Below, piece by piece: positions 29,719 to 39,097 of a stretch of DNA of 64,000 nt. Position 1 is the stretch's first letter. Each line of letters opens with the position of its first letter. The position numbers and the translations under genes were made by a program. The notes under the pieces were generated by a model. The model worked only from the letters and a program-made list of their open reading frames with translations. It did no database searches and was not told the DNA's origin. The DNA comes from Vampirovibrio chlorellavorus (GTDB lineage: Bacteria; Cyanobacteriota; Vampirovibrionia; Vampirovibrionales; Vampirovibrionaceae), in assembly GCA_001858525.1 (NCBI GenBank), contig LAPX01000004.1:434001-498000 (forward strand), given 5' to 3'.

Positions 29719-30382
29719 GGCTGTTTTCCTGATTGGGTAGACTGGCTAAGGGTTTAAGGAGGGCTTCCAGTGCTTGCCTGACTTTGGGGTGCAAGGCCTC
29801 AGGGCTTTCCAGGGCATTAAACACCCGAATGCGCTGGGGCTCTTGTTCGGCCAGGTCTAAAAAGCCCGCCCGCACCTTGTTATGAAACTCTGCCTTTTCC
29901 CCTTCCATGCGATCCGCCTGCCCCCGATGGTTTACCCGCTGGGCCAATACCGCTGGTTCAGCGTCGAACAGAAAGGTTAAATCCGGCTGTTTGCCCTGAA
30001 TGGCAATGTGGTTGAGGTCCCGAATGGTGTCAATGGATAAGCCGCGTCCGTACCCCTGATAGGCCAGCGTGGAGTCCATATGCCGATCGCAGAGGACAAT
30101 GGTGCCTTGGGCCAGCGCCGGAAAGACCACTTCATCCATGTGCTGGGCCCGGTCAGCGATAAATAGCAACAGCTCGCTCAGCGGAAACACTGGGCCTTTG
30201 GAGTGTAGCAGAATCTGGCGCAGTTCCTGCCCGAAGGCGGTTCCTCCCGGATTTCGGGTGGTCAGCACTTTGTAGCCTTGGGCACTTAGGGCCTCAGCGC
30301 ATAACGCCAGCTGGGTGGATTTCCCGGAGCCATCCAGCCCTTCAAAGGTAATGAATAGACCCTGCTTTAATAGTGTGCCCAT
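29702..30382 (-). CDS. tmk: Thymidylate kinase
   Basis: FITFEGLDGSGKSTQ, TRNPGGTAFGQELR, DRHMDSTLAYQGYGRG. Confidence 0.95.
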   Translation of the reverse strand: MGTLLKQGLFITFEGLDGSGKSTQLALCAEALSAQGYKVLTTRNPGGTAFGQELRQILLHSKGPVFPLSELLLFIADRAQHMDEVVFPALAQGTIVLCDRHMDSTLAYQGYGRGLSIDTIRDLNHIAIQGKQPDLTFLFDAEPAVLAQRVNHRGQADRMEGEKAEFHNKVRAGFLDLAEQEPQRIRVFNALESPEALHPKVRQALEALLKPLASLPNQENSRGQAV

Positions 30383-30456
30383 GTGTGCTCCATTCGCCCG
30401 ACTGTATCACTCGCTTAGCCTTCCATTATAAACAAATGGCTCATCAGCGACGGTGA

Positions 30457-32169
30457 TTAATCCCGGCTTTTGGGTGGTAGCACTTTTAAGCGGCGGTTGG
30501 GTTCATCGCCAATACTGACGCTGGTGAGATGGTGTTTTTCCACCAGTTCGTGCTGCATGCGGCGAATGTAAGAACGACGGGGAGCCAGTTCCACGGCCAA
30601 TTTTTCCGATAAAGCAGTATCAATGGCTTCCTGGGCTTCCCGCAAGGCCATTTCCACCTCATCTTCAAAAGGCGTTTGCGCAATTTGCCCAGCGAATGCA
30701 CCCGCTTCGGCGTCCAAGGCTTCCCGTAAGGCCCGCTGAATTTGGGGCATGGTGTTGGTTTTGGCGTAGAACACCGGGACTTCATAATCCTGGGCCAGTT
30801 TCAGAATTTTAGATCCGGGCCGGGCATTGGCCTTGATGGCAATCACGGCGTTGGCATCGTACACATTTTTGGTAATGCGCACGTGGTGCAGATTCAGCCG
30901 CTCTAAAATACGATCCAGATAAGACTTACTGATGCCATACACAAACACCCGATACTCTTCCTGGCCCACGGGTAAGGCGGCTAAGTCACGGGGGTGTTCG
31001 TTGAACTCGCCCGGATTAAAGGTGCCGGGTTCGGGTTCCATGATATGGCCGGGCATCACTTCAAAGTTGGTTTTAAGCACTTTGGTGGCCCCGGTTTCAC
31101 TATCAATTTTGCGAATTTCCGGAAACAGGGTCCAGCCTCGCAACAGGTGATCCACGGCTTCGGCCACATCCGGGTAAACGGCCAGGGTGTAGCGATCCCG
31201 GATTTCGATGCAGATATCGAAGGTGGGTTTTTTGGCCCGTTCCTGAATGGTTTTCTGAGATGCCCGACGTTTGGCCTCTTCATCGCCCAGAGTCACAGTT
31301 TGGATGCCCCCGGCCAAGTCGGACAGCATGGGGTTTTTGACCAGATTTTCCAGGGTATGTCCGTGGGCGGTGGCCACCAGAATGACGCCTCGTTCGGCGA
31401 TGGTGCGGGCGGCCATGGCCTCATCCTCGGTGCCGATTTCATCCACGATGATCACTTCCGGGGTGTGGTTTTGCACCGCCTCGATCATGGTTTCTTTCTG
31501 GCGATCCCGATCTGGCACTTGCATGCGGCGGGCCCGACCTACGGCAGGGTGCGGAATGTCGCCATCCCCCGCGATCTCGTTGGAAGTATCAACAATGACC
31601 ACGCGTTTTTGGCCTTCTCCGGCCAGCAACATGGCGATTTCCCGGAGGCGAGAGGTTTTACCCACGCCGGGGCGACCCAGCAGCAAGACACTTTTGCCGC
31701 TTTGGATAATGTCTTTAATGGGGTCCACAGTACCCGTGACCAGTTTGCCCACCCGGCAGGTCAGGCCCACAATATCCCCTTGCCGGTTGCGCATGGCGCT
31801 AATGCGGTGCAGGGTGCGGGGGATGCCAGCCCGGTTATCGCTGGTAAAGTAACCCATGTGCTTGACCACGTGATGAATTTCATCCAGGGTCACTTGCTGC
31901 TCGCCCAATTCCAGCAGTTTTCCTTCGGAAAAGCGGGCTTCCGGCAGGCGGCCTAAATCCATGACGATTTCAATTAAATCTTCGATATCGACCACTTGAA
32001 GCGCGTGTCTGATGCGCTCTGGGAGAATCTCAATAAGCAGTTGCAGATCAGTAGCGATGGCGTTTCCCTCAAAAATCACAGGATGAGATGGCGATACCAC
32101 ACAATGTTGAGGCTGATTCAAAGGCTGCAGAAAATTTCTGCTCGCTTGGGCAGGCTTTTTCAGTGTCAC
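30457..32169 (-). CDS. AAA ATPase with C-terminal R3H domain (Ycf45-type)
   Basis: GRPGVGKTSRLREIA, VIIVDEIGTEDEAMAARTIAERGV, C-term RRSYIRRMQHELVEKHHLTSVSIGDEPNRRLKVLP. Confidence 0.9.
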   Translation of the reverse strand: MTLKKPAQASRNFLQPLNQPQHCVVSPSHPVIFEGNAIATDLQLLIEILPERIRHALQVVDIEDLIEIVMDLGRLPEARFSEGKLLELGEQQVTLDEIHHVVKHMGYFTSDNRAGIPRTLHRISAMRNRQGDIVGLTCRVGKLVTGTVDPIKDIIQSGKSVLLLGRPGVGKTSRLREIAMLLAGEGQKRVVIVDTSNEIAGDGDIPHPAVGRARRMQVPDRDRQKETMIEAVQNHTPEVIIVDEIGTEDEAMAARTIAERGVILVATAHGHTLENLVKNPMLSDLAGGIQTVTLGDEEAKRRASQKTIQERAKKPTFDICIEIRDRYTLAVYPDVAEAVDHLLRGWTLFPEIRKIDSETGATKVLKTNFEVMPGHIMEPEPGTFNPGEFNEHPRDLAALPVGQEEYRVFVYGISKSYLDRILERLNLHHVRITKNVYDANAVIAIKANARPGSKILKLAQDYEVPVFYAKTNTMPQIQRALREALDAEAGAFAGQIAQTPFEDEVEMALREAQEAIDTALSEKLAVELAPRRSYIRRMQHELVEKHHLTSVSIGDEPNRRLKVLPPKSRD

Positions 32170-32259
32170 TTTCCTCTTGGATTTTTCCCTCTTGCCCTCA
32201 TTATATATTAGGTTGGGCAGACTGTCCTGAAAATTTGACGCTGATGCCTATTTCTTATT

Positions 32260-33360
32260 TTACCCGGTTGTGCAGTTGGTGGCTATGCACGCTTCCAACG
32301 CGTGCCATCGACCGTGTTGAAAGGCCTGTGTAATGCTGTGGGCTTTGAGTGCCGCTTGCTCTGGTGAAAGGTTCCACACCGCTTGTCGAGCCATCGTGCC
32401 CATGCCCACCCCGGCGATGAATTGAGCCTCGGGCGCTTGCAACAGGGTGGCGGTATGCTGATTAATACCGCCGGAAATGGTAATGATGGGCGGGGTGAGT
32501 CCGGCTTGCTCAAAGGCGAGGCGGGTTTGCAGGGCGGATTGTAAGGCGGGCCGTGAGGCCTCCGGGTGATCGTTGCCCGACATGGGGGCGCCATCAATTT
32601 GCAGGAAGATGGGCAATGGGTGGGTTTGCTGGGCGGTTTGCACAAAGCGAATCATCTGCTCAGCGGGGACCGTTTCCGGCCGAAAGCACAGGGCGATAAG
32701 CTTGTTTTTCAGCAGAGGCTGCCAGCGAATAAGGAAGGCTTCCAGCATATAGGGATCCACATAATGGCTGTGAATCTCTACCGCCTCGGTGGCCGGATGA
32801 CTGAGGGCCGCTTCAATCTGGCTTTCCACCTGAAATGGTAGCAAGTGAAGGGCATCGGTGGGGCAGGTGGGTACACAGCGCCCGCAGCCGTAGCAAAGGT
32901 CTTGGGAGATATCCAACGCATCCGGCAGGGTGATGGCTTGGGTGGGGCAGGCGGGCAAGCACAGCCCGCACTGAATGCAATCGGGTTTGCTCAGTTCAAT
33001 CTTTCGGAAATGCGGGTCTGGATCGAGAGGCACGCTGACCATGAGCACGGCTGATCTGGACTGGCTGTTTTCAATTTCCTGTTGCACCAGGCCAATCAGG
33101 GTTGCATCAGGGGCGATATCAATACAATCCGCGCTGGCTGATAAATAAGCCCGGCTGACGGCAGCGGTTTTATCGGCCTGAGTGAAGCTGCCCCCGCCAA
33201 TGAGCTTGAAAAAGCGCCGTTGCAAAAGGGCCTCCCACATGCGGGCCTGTGCGGCGCTGAAGGGGAAGGGTGGGGCGGGTTTGGGCAGTGGGGTGAGGGG
33301 AAGGCTCATAGCCCTTACACCATAGCCAAAGGATGGGCGGGGTTCAACATGCTGCCCCAT
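32260..33360 (-). CDS. ldpA: LdpA-like protein with two [4Fe-4S] ferredoxin motifs
   Basis: FKLIGGGSF..., ADCIDIAPD, DPHFRKIELSKPDCIQCGLCLPACP, CYGCGRCVPTCP, EAVEIHSHYVDPYMLEAFL match cyanobacterial LdpA pattern. Confidence 0.8.
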   Translation of the reverse strand: MGQHVEPRPSFGYGVRAMSLPLTPLPKPAPPFPFSAAQARMWEALLQRRFFKLIGGGSFTQADKTAAVSRAYLSASADCIDIAPDATLIGLVQQEIENSQSRSAVLMVSVPLDPDPHFRKIELSKPDCIQCGLCLPACPTQAITLPDALDISQDLCYGCGRCVPTCPTDALHLLPFQVESQIEAALSHPATEAVEIHSHYVDPYMLEAFLIRWQPLLKNKLIALCFRPETVPAEQMIRFVQTAQQTHPLPIFLQIDGAPMSGNDHPEASRPALQSALQTRLAFEQAGLTPPIITISGGINQHTATLLQAPEAQFIAGVGMGTMARQAVWNLSPEQAALKAHSITQAFQHGRWHALEACIATNCTTG

Positions 33361-33421
33361 TGCTTTTGCGGATTGCTTGTTTGCTGAGTTGGGTTTGGGG
33401 TATAAAATAGTTTCATTCCAT

Positions 33422-33497
<76 letters not shown>

Positions 33498-33611
33498 GAT
33501 TTTACATAGGTTTCGGCTGTTATGCCGGAACCTCGTTTTTTATCTGGTGCAAAATGTTGCGTTGTAGGCCGTATTAATCCAAAGAAGAGTAAGCTAAAAA
33601 GCGGGGAACAG

Positions 33612-34622
33612 ATGACAGAAAGCCCAACATACTGCCCAATATCCGGTGATCAAACGCAGAAAGAACTTACAAATGGGGATTATAGGGATATAGACTGCCC
33701 TACGTGCGGAAGCTATAGGATTTCCAGGACTCTGGCTTCCACAATGTTCAGCGATCCAAAAGTCAATACAAAAGAAAAGAAGGCCGTGCTTAGCCATTAC
33801 ATTAGGCAGAAGAATGAGGCGGGTGAACAACCCTTTTTTCATGGAAACTTAATTGATCGGCTATTAAAAGAATTATCTCTTCCGGGACCGGCAGAACAAG
33901 CAGATAATTTAATTTTTTATTTAGGCCGAAAAACAGCTGTTGGGAATATTTCATCGTTTTCTCTTTCTAACTTAACAGCTGTAATAGGGGCATTGGATGG
34001 TTCAAATACTGCTTTCATATGCCAATATGCATTTAACCAAGAATATATAATGCATGACAAAAAAGAATTACTAATTGTAGAAAATAGCAATGTCTCACTT
34101 GGATTAACAATGAAAGGGTGGGAGCGCTTCTATGAGCTTGAAAAGGGTGTGATTGACCGACGCTTGGCTTTCATGGCTATGCCCTTTGGGGACGCTCGCC
34201 TGGATGAAATCTACTTAAATTGGTTTAAACCTGCTTGTCAGGCGGTTGGCTTTGAACTGCGGAGAGTGGATGAAAGACCAGAAGCGGGTATCATTAATAA
34301 CAAAATGATGGTTGATATTCGCAAGTCTCGCTTTGTTATTGCGGAACTGACTAAGGAAAACAGAGGCGTTTACTGGGAGGCAGGCTTTGCGGAAGGTTTG
34401 AACAGACCCGTTATCTATACTTGTGATGAGCAATATAAAGACAAGAACCCTCTTCATTTCGATATCCGACAACACCATACTGTTTTTTGGACAGATCACA
34501 ATCTAAAAGATGCTGCAAAAAATCTGGTTATTACCATACAGGCAACAGTTCCCGAAGCTAAATTGATAGATGTGGAAGAAATCCAATGGCCATCAGAAAT
34601 AAACGCTACACAGGCAACCTAA
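33612..34622 (+). CDS. Zinc-ribbon + nucleoside 2-deoxyribosyltransferase/TIR-like (MAMPF) protein, candidate defence effector
   Basis: CPISGD...CPTCGSYRIS; RRLAFMAMPFGDARLDEIY...DIRKSRFVIAELTKENRGVYWEAGFAEGLNRPVIYTC...HFDIRQHHTVFW. Confidence 0.7.
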   Translation: MTESPTYCPISGDQTQKELTNGDYRDIDCPTCGSYRISRTLASTMFSDPKVNTKEKKAVLSHYIRQKNEAGEQPFFHGNLIDRLLKELSLPGPAEQADNLIFYLGRKTAVGNISSFSLSNLTAVIGALDGSNTAFICQYAFNQEYIMHDKKELLIVENSNVSLGLTMKGWERFYELEKGVIDRRLAFMAMPFGDARLDEIYLNWFKPACQAVGFELRRVDERPEAGIINNKMMVDIRKSRFVIAELTKENRGVYWEAGFAEGLNRPVIYTCDEQYKDKNPLHFDIRQHHTVFWTDHNLKDAAKNLVITIQATVPEAKLIDVEEIQWPSEINATQAT

Positions 34623-34629
34623 CAGAATA

Positions 34630-34653
34630 GCTCTCCCCGTTATTGGGGAGAGC
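34630..34653. other. Strong hairpin after the MAMPF ORF, no downstream U tract on + strand
   Basis: GCTCTCCCCGTTATTGGGGAGAGC followed by AAAAAAA. Confidence 0.6.
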
Positions 34654-34682
34654 AAAAAAACTGTGTTATATGAAAAACTGAT

Positions 34683-35192
34683 TTAAACCGCCAATAGCCA
34701 GGGTTGAGGATCGGCGGGTTTAAAGCCATCGGCCTCATAACCAGCGGCGGTCAGCTCGCCCTTGAATTGCTCCGGCTGGTTGGCGGCGTCAATCATAATG
34801 CTTGCAATCAAATTCACCGCCTCCGTCCAGCTGGTTTCCATCTCGTCCGTCCAGCTGCCCTCTGTGGATAAATGCTCCTTCAGCACGGCAATCAGATTTT
34901 CTCCCACTGCCGGATAATGGGCCGCTTCGGTGCCATATTTCAAGTGACGAATGCCCATGGCATGCAGATAAGGCACTAATTTTTCGGTATTGCTCACTCC
35001 GGCCACAATCGCCCCCAAAGAGGCCATTAGCTTTTTGTGCTGCGCCTCTGGTGGGGTGTTGAACAAAGGGCGTACGGCCGGGTATTTTTCAAACAAGCGC
35101 TGGTAAAACCGCATGCCCAGCGCCTGTGCGCCGCCATTTTCCTGTTGGGCACGTTGAAAGGTTTCAGCAAGAAGGGCCGTGTTTAAGCTCAT
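34683..35192 (-). CDS. Bacterial (flavohaemoglobin/Vgb-type) globin
   Basis: ALGMRFYQRLFEKYPAVRPLF...VPYLHAMGIRHLKYGTEAAHYPAVGENLIAVLKEHL; likely start ATG 35192. Confidence 0.88.
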   Translation of the reverse strand: MSLNTALLAETFQRAQQENGGAQALGMRFYQRLFEKYPAVRPLFNTPPEAQHKKLMASLGAIVAGVSNTEKLVPYLHAMGIRHLKYGTEAAHYPAVGENLIAVLKEHLSTEGSWTDEMETSWTEAVNLIASIMIDAANQPEQFKGELTAAGYEADGFKPADPQPWLLAV

Positions 35193-35351
35193 GGGATTAT
35201 CTCCTTTAAAATACGACGATCGAGGGAGTTTCACGCTTTGAGAGGGGAAATTGGTAGGACACGCTTTCTTTATCCATCTTTTTAGCATACCTTTTTTAGA
35301 CCGTGAGGGAATCGTGTATTTTCAGCATAAATGGCGCAGCTCTGCCGCGCC

Positions 35352-35365
35352 TTGACTCAGGTCAA
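35352..35365. promoter_or_regulatory. FNR/DNR-type binding site
   Basis: Perfect dyad TTGAC-TCAG-GTCAA, 54 nt upstream of a Crp/Fnr-family gene. Confidence 0.7.
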
Positions 35366-35418
35366 TTCTCCTCAAATCCCTGTGTTAGCATACAAAGGTC
35401 AACCTGGGAAAATCATCC

Positions 35419-36099
35419 ATGTCCGCTACCCTACTTCTGGAAAACTTGCAGCAGTGCTTTTTCTTTGATGCGCTGGATGTAGAAGATCTTCAGGCCGTGA
35501 CGGCCATGGCCGGACTGCGGCAGTATTCGGCGGGGCAATGGGTATTTTCGGAAGGGGAGCCGGTGGAGGCTTTCTTTCTATTGGTTTCCGGGTTGGTGCA
35601 GGCTTATAAAATGGGTCCGGATGGCAAGGAGGTGGTCCTGCATCTGGTTCAGCCCGGAGAGGTCTTTGCCGAATATCCGGTCTTTGGCCGGCTGGCCCAC
35701 TATCCGGCCTCGGCCTTGTGTCTGGAGCCGGTTACGATCATTGCCATTCCGGCCGCCTCGTTTAAAGCCCTGGTTGCGGATAAACCAGAAATTTTACTGG
35801 CCATGCTGGCTCGCTTTTCCAAGCGCATTCAGGAATTTGGCGCCATGATTGAAGATTTGTCCCTGCGCAGCGTGGATGCCCGCTTGGCCAAGTATCTGTT
35901 GGCCACCAGTGAGCATGCTCAGACCCAATCCATCGTTCTCATTCAAAAAAAGACGCTGGCCGCTATTTTGGGCACCGTGCCTGAAACCCTGTCCAGGGCC
36001 TTTAAGCGACTTAAACAGCAAGGTCTCATTCGCATGGAAGGGACAAGCTTGCATATTCAGGACAGGGCTCTTCTTCAGCATTTGGCGAATCAGGACTGA
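35419..36099 (+). CDS. Crp/Fnr-family transcriptional regulator
   Basis: cNMP-binding fold, HTH TLAAILGTVPETLSRAFKRLKQQGLI. Confidence 0.9.
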   Translation: MSATLLLENLQQCFFFDALDVEDLQAVTAMAGLRQYSAGQWVFSEGEPVEAFFLLVSGLVQAYKMGPDGKEVVLHLVQPGEVFAEYPVFGRLAHYPASALCLEPVTIIAIPAASFKALVADKPEILLAMLARFSKRIQEFGAMIEDLSLRSVDARLAKYLLATSEHAQTQSIVLIQKKTLAAILGTVPETLSRAFKRLKQQGLIRMEGTSLHIQDRALLQHLANQD

Positions 36100-36243
36100 G
36101 GCGTTTTCTCAAGGGTTCTGCAGGGGAGATGCAGCGGGTGGGGAGATTTTTCGGTCTTTCGTAAAATCGAGAAGCAAGCCGGGTTGGTTTAACTCTGGTG
36201 GTTTGGGGGTATTACCTGGGTATCAGCCTAAGAAGTGCCCACA

Positions 36244-36834
36244 ATGAGCCAAGTTGAACAGCCATCGGATAAAAAGCCGTTCCCCCTGAATGTGATTCAC
36301 AGTGGGGAAGGATGGAGCATTGCCATCTTGTCGGAGAATGGGGAGAACCGACAACTACTGAAACCGGGCTGGAAAGGGGAGAAAACGGCATCCTATCAGT
36401 TCCCAACCGAACAGGCCGCCTGGAATTTTCTGAAGCAAATGTTTAATTTCTGCCTGCAACAGTCTCGCATGCAGCATACCGCCTCAGAAAAAATTAAGAA
36501 CTGCAGCCAGTGTGGGGCTGTGTTTAAAGCCACCGTGTTTGATCATTGTCATCACTGCTTGCAGGAAAATGAATTTGTCTTGCAACAGATTTGGCAAGGC
36601 TTTTACTATCTGGCGGGCTCTGAAAAAGGGGCCCTGCAGAAAGCGGCCTTCCTGCTCAAAATTCCCTATGAAGAGTTTGCCCATGTGCCGGATGCCTTTC
36701 AGGCCATGGTGCAACGACATCTGGAATTGAACCTGGCTCTGGAAAAAGCCCGTGAAGAACGGCTTCAGCAGCAAAAAGTGGAGATTCCTGGCAGCGAACA
36801 GGCCAGAGGGTTGCGAAGCCAAACGTTTCGATAA
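36244..36834 (+). CDS. Hypothetical protein with zinc-ribbon-like CxxC pair
   Basis: CSQCGAVFKATVFDHCHHC. Confidence 0.6.
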   Translation: MSQVEQPSDKKPFPLNVIHSGEGWSIAILSENGENRQLLKPGWKGEKTASYQFPTEQAAWNFLKQMFNFCLQQSRMQHTASEKIKNCSQCGAVFKATVFDHCHHCLQENEFVLQQIWQGFYYLAGSEKGALQKAAFLLKIPYEEFAHVPDAFQAMVQRHLELNLALEKAREERLQQQKVEIPGSEQARGLRSQTFR

Positions 36835-36928
36835 GCCGGTAAGCTTGCCTCCATCATTTATGGGTTACGGTCAGGCTCGCCAGGCGCTAGGATGAACCTA
36901 GCAGCATCATTGATGGAAGGATGGTTCC

Positions 36929-38017
36929 GTGCCGGTTTCTCTGTCTCTGGCCATGATTGTTAAAAACGAGGAGCGGGTCTTGGGGCGTATTCTGTCTCAA
37001 GTAGCTGGCCTATGCGATGAACTGGTGGTGGTGGACACCGGATCCACCGATGGCACAGTAGCCTTGGCCGAATCGTTGGGGGCCAAAGTATTTCATTTTG
37101 AGTGGATTGATGACTTTGCGGCGGCTCGCAACGAAGCCTTTTCCCACTGCACAGGCGATTGGATACTCTGGCTGGATGCCGATGACCTGATTACAGAGGC
37201 CCATTGTCAGCAATTGCTGGCTTTGAAGCAATCTGGCTTGAACGATCAGCTGGATGCGGTGGTGTGCAGTTATCAGATTGCCTTTGATGCCAATGGCCAA
37301 TGCCTGATATCTATGGCCCGAGAGCGATTGCTGCGACGAGCCGCTGGCGGCTCTTGGCAGTTTCCCATTCACGAGGCGTTTGTACTGCCAGAGAACACCG
37401 TCATTCTGGAGCGCCTGGATATTGCCATCGAGCACCACAAGCCGCCAGCGTATATAGAACGCTCCGTGGATCGCAATCTGAACCTGTTGGAGGCCCTGAT
37501 TGAACGGGGCGATCAATCCCCGCGCACCTGGTATTACTATGGAAAAGAATTGCGGCATCACGGGCGTCTGGCTGAAGCCATCGCGGCCTTTACCCGACAT
37601 CTGGAACTCAATGCCAATGAGCGAATCAGCGGCTATCAGGCCATGCATCTCTCCATGCTCTGTTGTATGGAGCTAGAGCGATACGAGGAGGCCTTGAGCT
37701 GGGGGCATCGGGCCTTGGCTTCCGATGGTCGCCGAGCGGAGGCCTTAGTAAGTCTGGGTGTGGTGTATTATCGTCTGGGTGCTTATGCGGAGGCTGTTCC
37801 GGTGTTGACGGCTGCGACGGCTTGCCACAAGCCCAATGCCGGACTCATAGTGGAAGAGGATTACAGCTGGAAGCCCTACCATTACCTAAGTCTTTGTTAT
37901 GAGGGGCTGGGGGATTACGCAAAAGCCATTGAAGCGGCTCTGAAAGCCTATACAGGAATTCCGGACAAAGGGGTCATTCGGGACAATATCATTTGCTTTG
38001 CCCGCAAATTGGGATAA
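36929..38017 (+). CDS. Family 2 glycosyltransferase with TPR repeats
   Basis: SLAMIVKNEERVLGRIL...ELVVVDTGSTDGTVALAESLGAKVFHFEW; TPR-like C-terminus. Confidence 0.9.
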   Translation: MPVSLSLAMIVKNEERVLGRILSQVAGLCDELVVVDTGSTDGTVALAESLGAKVFHFEWIDDFAAARNEAFSHCTGDWILWLDADDLITEAHCQQLLALKQSGLNDQLDAVVCSYQIAFDANGQCLISMARERLLRRAAGGSWQFPIHEAFVLPENTVILERLDIAIEHHKPPAYIERSVDRNLNLLEALIERGDQSPRTWYYYGKELRHHGRLAEAIAAFTRHLELNANERISGYQAMHLSMLCCMELERYEEALSWGHRALASDGRRAEALVSLGVVYYRLGAYAEAVPVLTAATACHKPNAGLIVEEDYSWKPYHYLSLCYEGLGDYAKAIEAALKAYTGIPDKGVIRDNIICFARKLG

Positions 38018-38080
38018 ACCGGCTCAAACAAAATTTTTAAACATAACTTGGAGGGGCTTGTCATTTTGCTTGAAATAAAG

Positions 38081-38098
38081 TATCTTGATATCAAGATA
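38081..38098. promoter_or_regulatory. 18-bp perfect palindrome, candidate MarR-family operator
   Basis: TATCTTGATATCAAGATA, 20 nt upstream of the MarR ORF start. Confidence 0.75.
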
Positions 38099-38118
38099 TA
38101 AAAATTAGAGTTTAAGCA

Positions 38119-38568
38119 ATGTACAACCCCACCCAAGAACCTTATCAGAGCGCTCACCTGTGGCTGGTCCTGATGAAAGCGACCCAAGCCATTCGAGAGC
38201 ATGACTTGAGAAGTATTGAATCCTCTGGCCTGTGTTTTTCCGATTTCGCCATTCTGGAACTCTTACTGCACAAAGGCCCGCTGCCTGTGAACTTAATTGG
38301 CGAAAAGGTTCAGCTCACCAGCGGTTCCATTACCACCGCCATTGATCGCCTGGAAAAACGGGACTTGGTGCAACGCCAGTCATCACCCACCGATCGCCGG
38401 GTCCGGCTGGTTCAATTAACCGAAACTGGCCGGGCGCTCATTGAACGTTTTTTTGAGCAGCATGTGCAAGCCCTGCATGTGGCCACCTCCGGCTTAAGCG
38501 GTGAAGAGAAAACACAGTTGATCGACCTGCTTAAAAAGCTGGGAAAGCAGGCCAAAGCATTGTTTTAA
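38119..38568 (+). CDS. MarR-family transcriptional regulator
   Basis: wHTH: LTSGSITTAIDRLEKRDLVQRQSSPTDRRVRLVQLTETGRALI. Confidence 0.92.
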   Translation: MYNPTQEPYQSAHLWLVLMKATQAIREHDLRSIESSGLCFSDFAILELLLHKGPLPVNLIGEKVQLTSGSITTAIDRLEKRDLVQRQSSPTDRRVRLVQLTETGRALIERFFEQHVQALHVATSGLSGEEKTQLIDLLKKLGKQAKALF

Positions 38569-38618
38569 AGTTTTCCGAAACAAATTTAAAAATTACAAAA
38601 AATAAGGAGATTAGATCG

Positions 38619-39062
38619 ATGAATTGGAACACCTATTTTCAGTCCAAGACCTGGCCTTCGTTGGGCTTATTGGCCTTCCGGGTCGTAATGGGCAGCGCCT
38701 TTGTATTCCATGGCTTGCCCAAAGCCCAAAATGCCTTTACCTGGATGGGTGAAGGAACCATTCCCGGCATCCTTCAGGCCTTTGCCGCCTATTCGGAAGT
38801 GCTGGGCGGTGCGGCTCTGGCCCTGGGCTTTTTAACCCCGTTGGCCAGCCTGGTGTTAATCGGCACCATGATTGGCGCCTTGAGCCTGGTTCACTGGCCC
38901 AGTGGACATCCTTTCGTCAGCGCCACGGGCGATGGTTCCTGTGAATTGGCATTGGTCTATCTCACCGGCGCCTTGCTATTCCTGCTGAATAGCCCCGGCA
39001 AATTTTCCGTGGATTACTGGTTGCTGAAAGCCAAATTCAACCCGGCTCAAACGGCTGCCTAG
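38619..39062 (+). CDS. DoxX-family membrane protein
   Basis: FRVVMGSAFVFHGLPKAQNAFTWMG...EVLGGAALALGFLTPLASL. Confidence 0.88.
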   Translation: MNWNTYFQSKTWPSLGLLAFRVVMGSAFVFHGLPKAQNAFTWMGEGTIPGILQAFAAYSEVLGGAALALGFLTPLASLVLIGTMIGALSLVHWPSGHPFVSATGDGSCELALVYLTGALLFLLNSPGKFSVDYWLLKAKFNPAQTAA

Positions 39063-39097
39063 TTGAAGCCTCACGTCACCACCTATTAGAAAGGATC

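Noticed and set aside
30994-31956. 320-aa plus-strand ORF antisense to the R3H-AAA ATPase gene
   Set aside because: Shadow ORF: opposite strand shows clear AAA/R3H motifs; antisense product is low-complexity without recognisable domains.
34630-34653. GCTCTCCCC/GGGGAGAGC hairpin as an intrinsic terminator for the MAMPF gene
   Set aside because: Followed by an A tract rather than a T tract on the + strand, so only reported as a hairpin.
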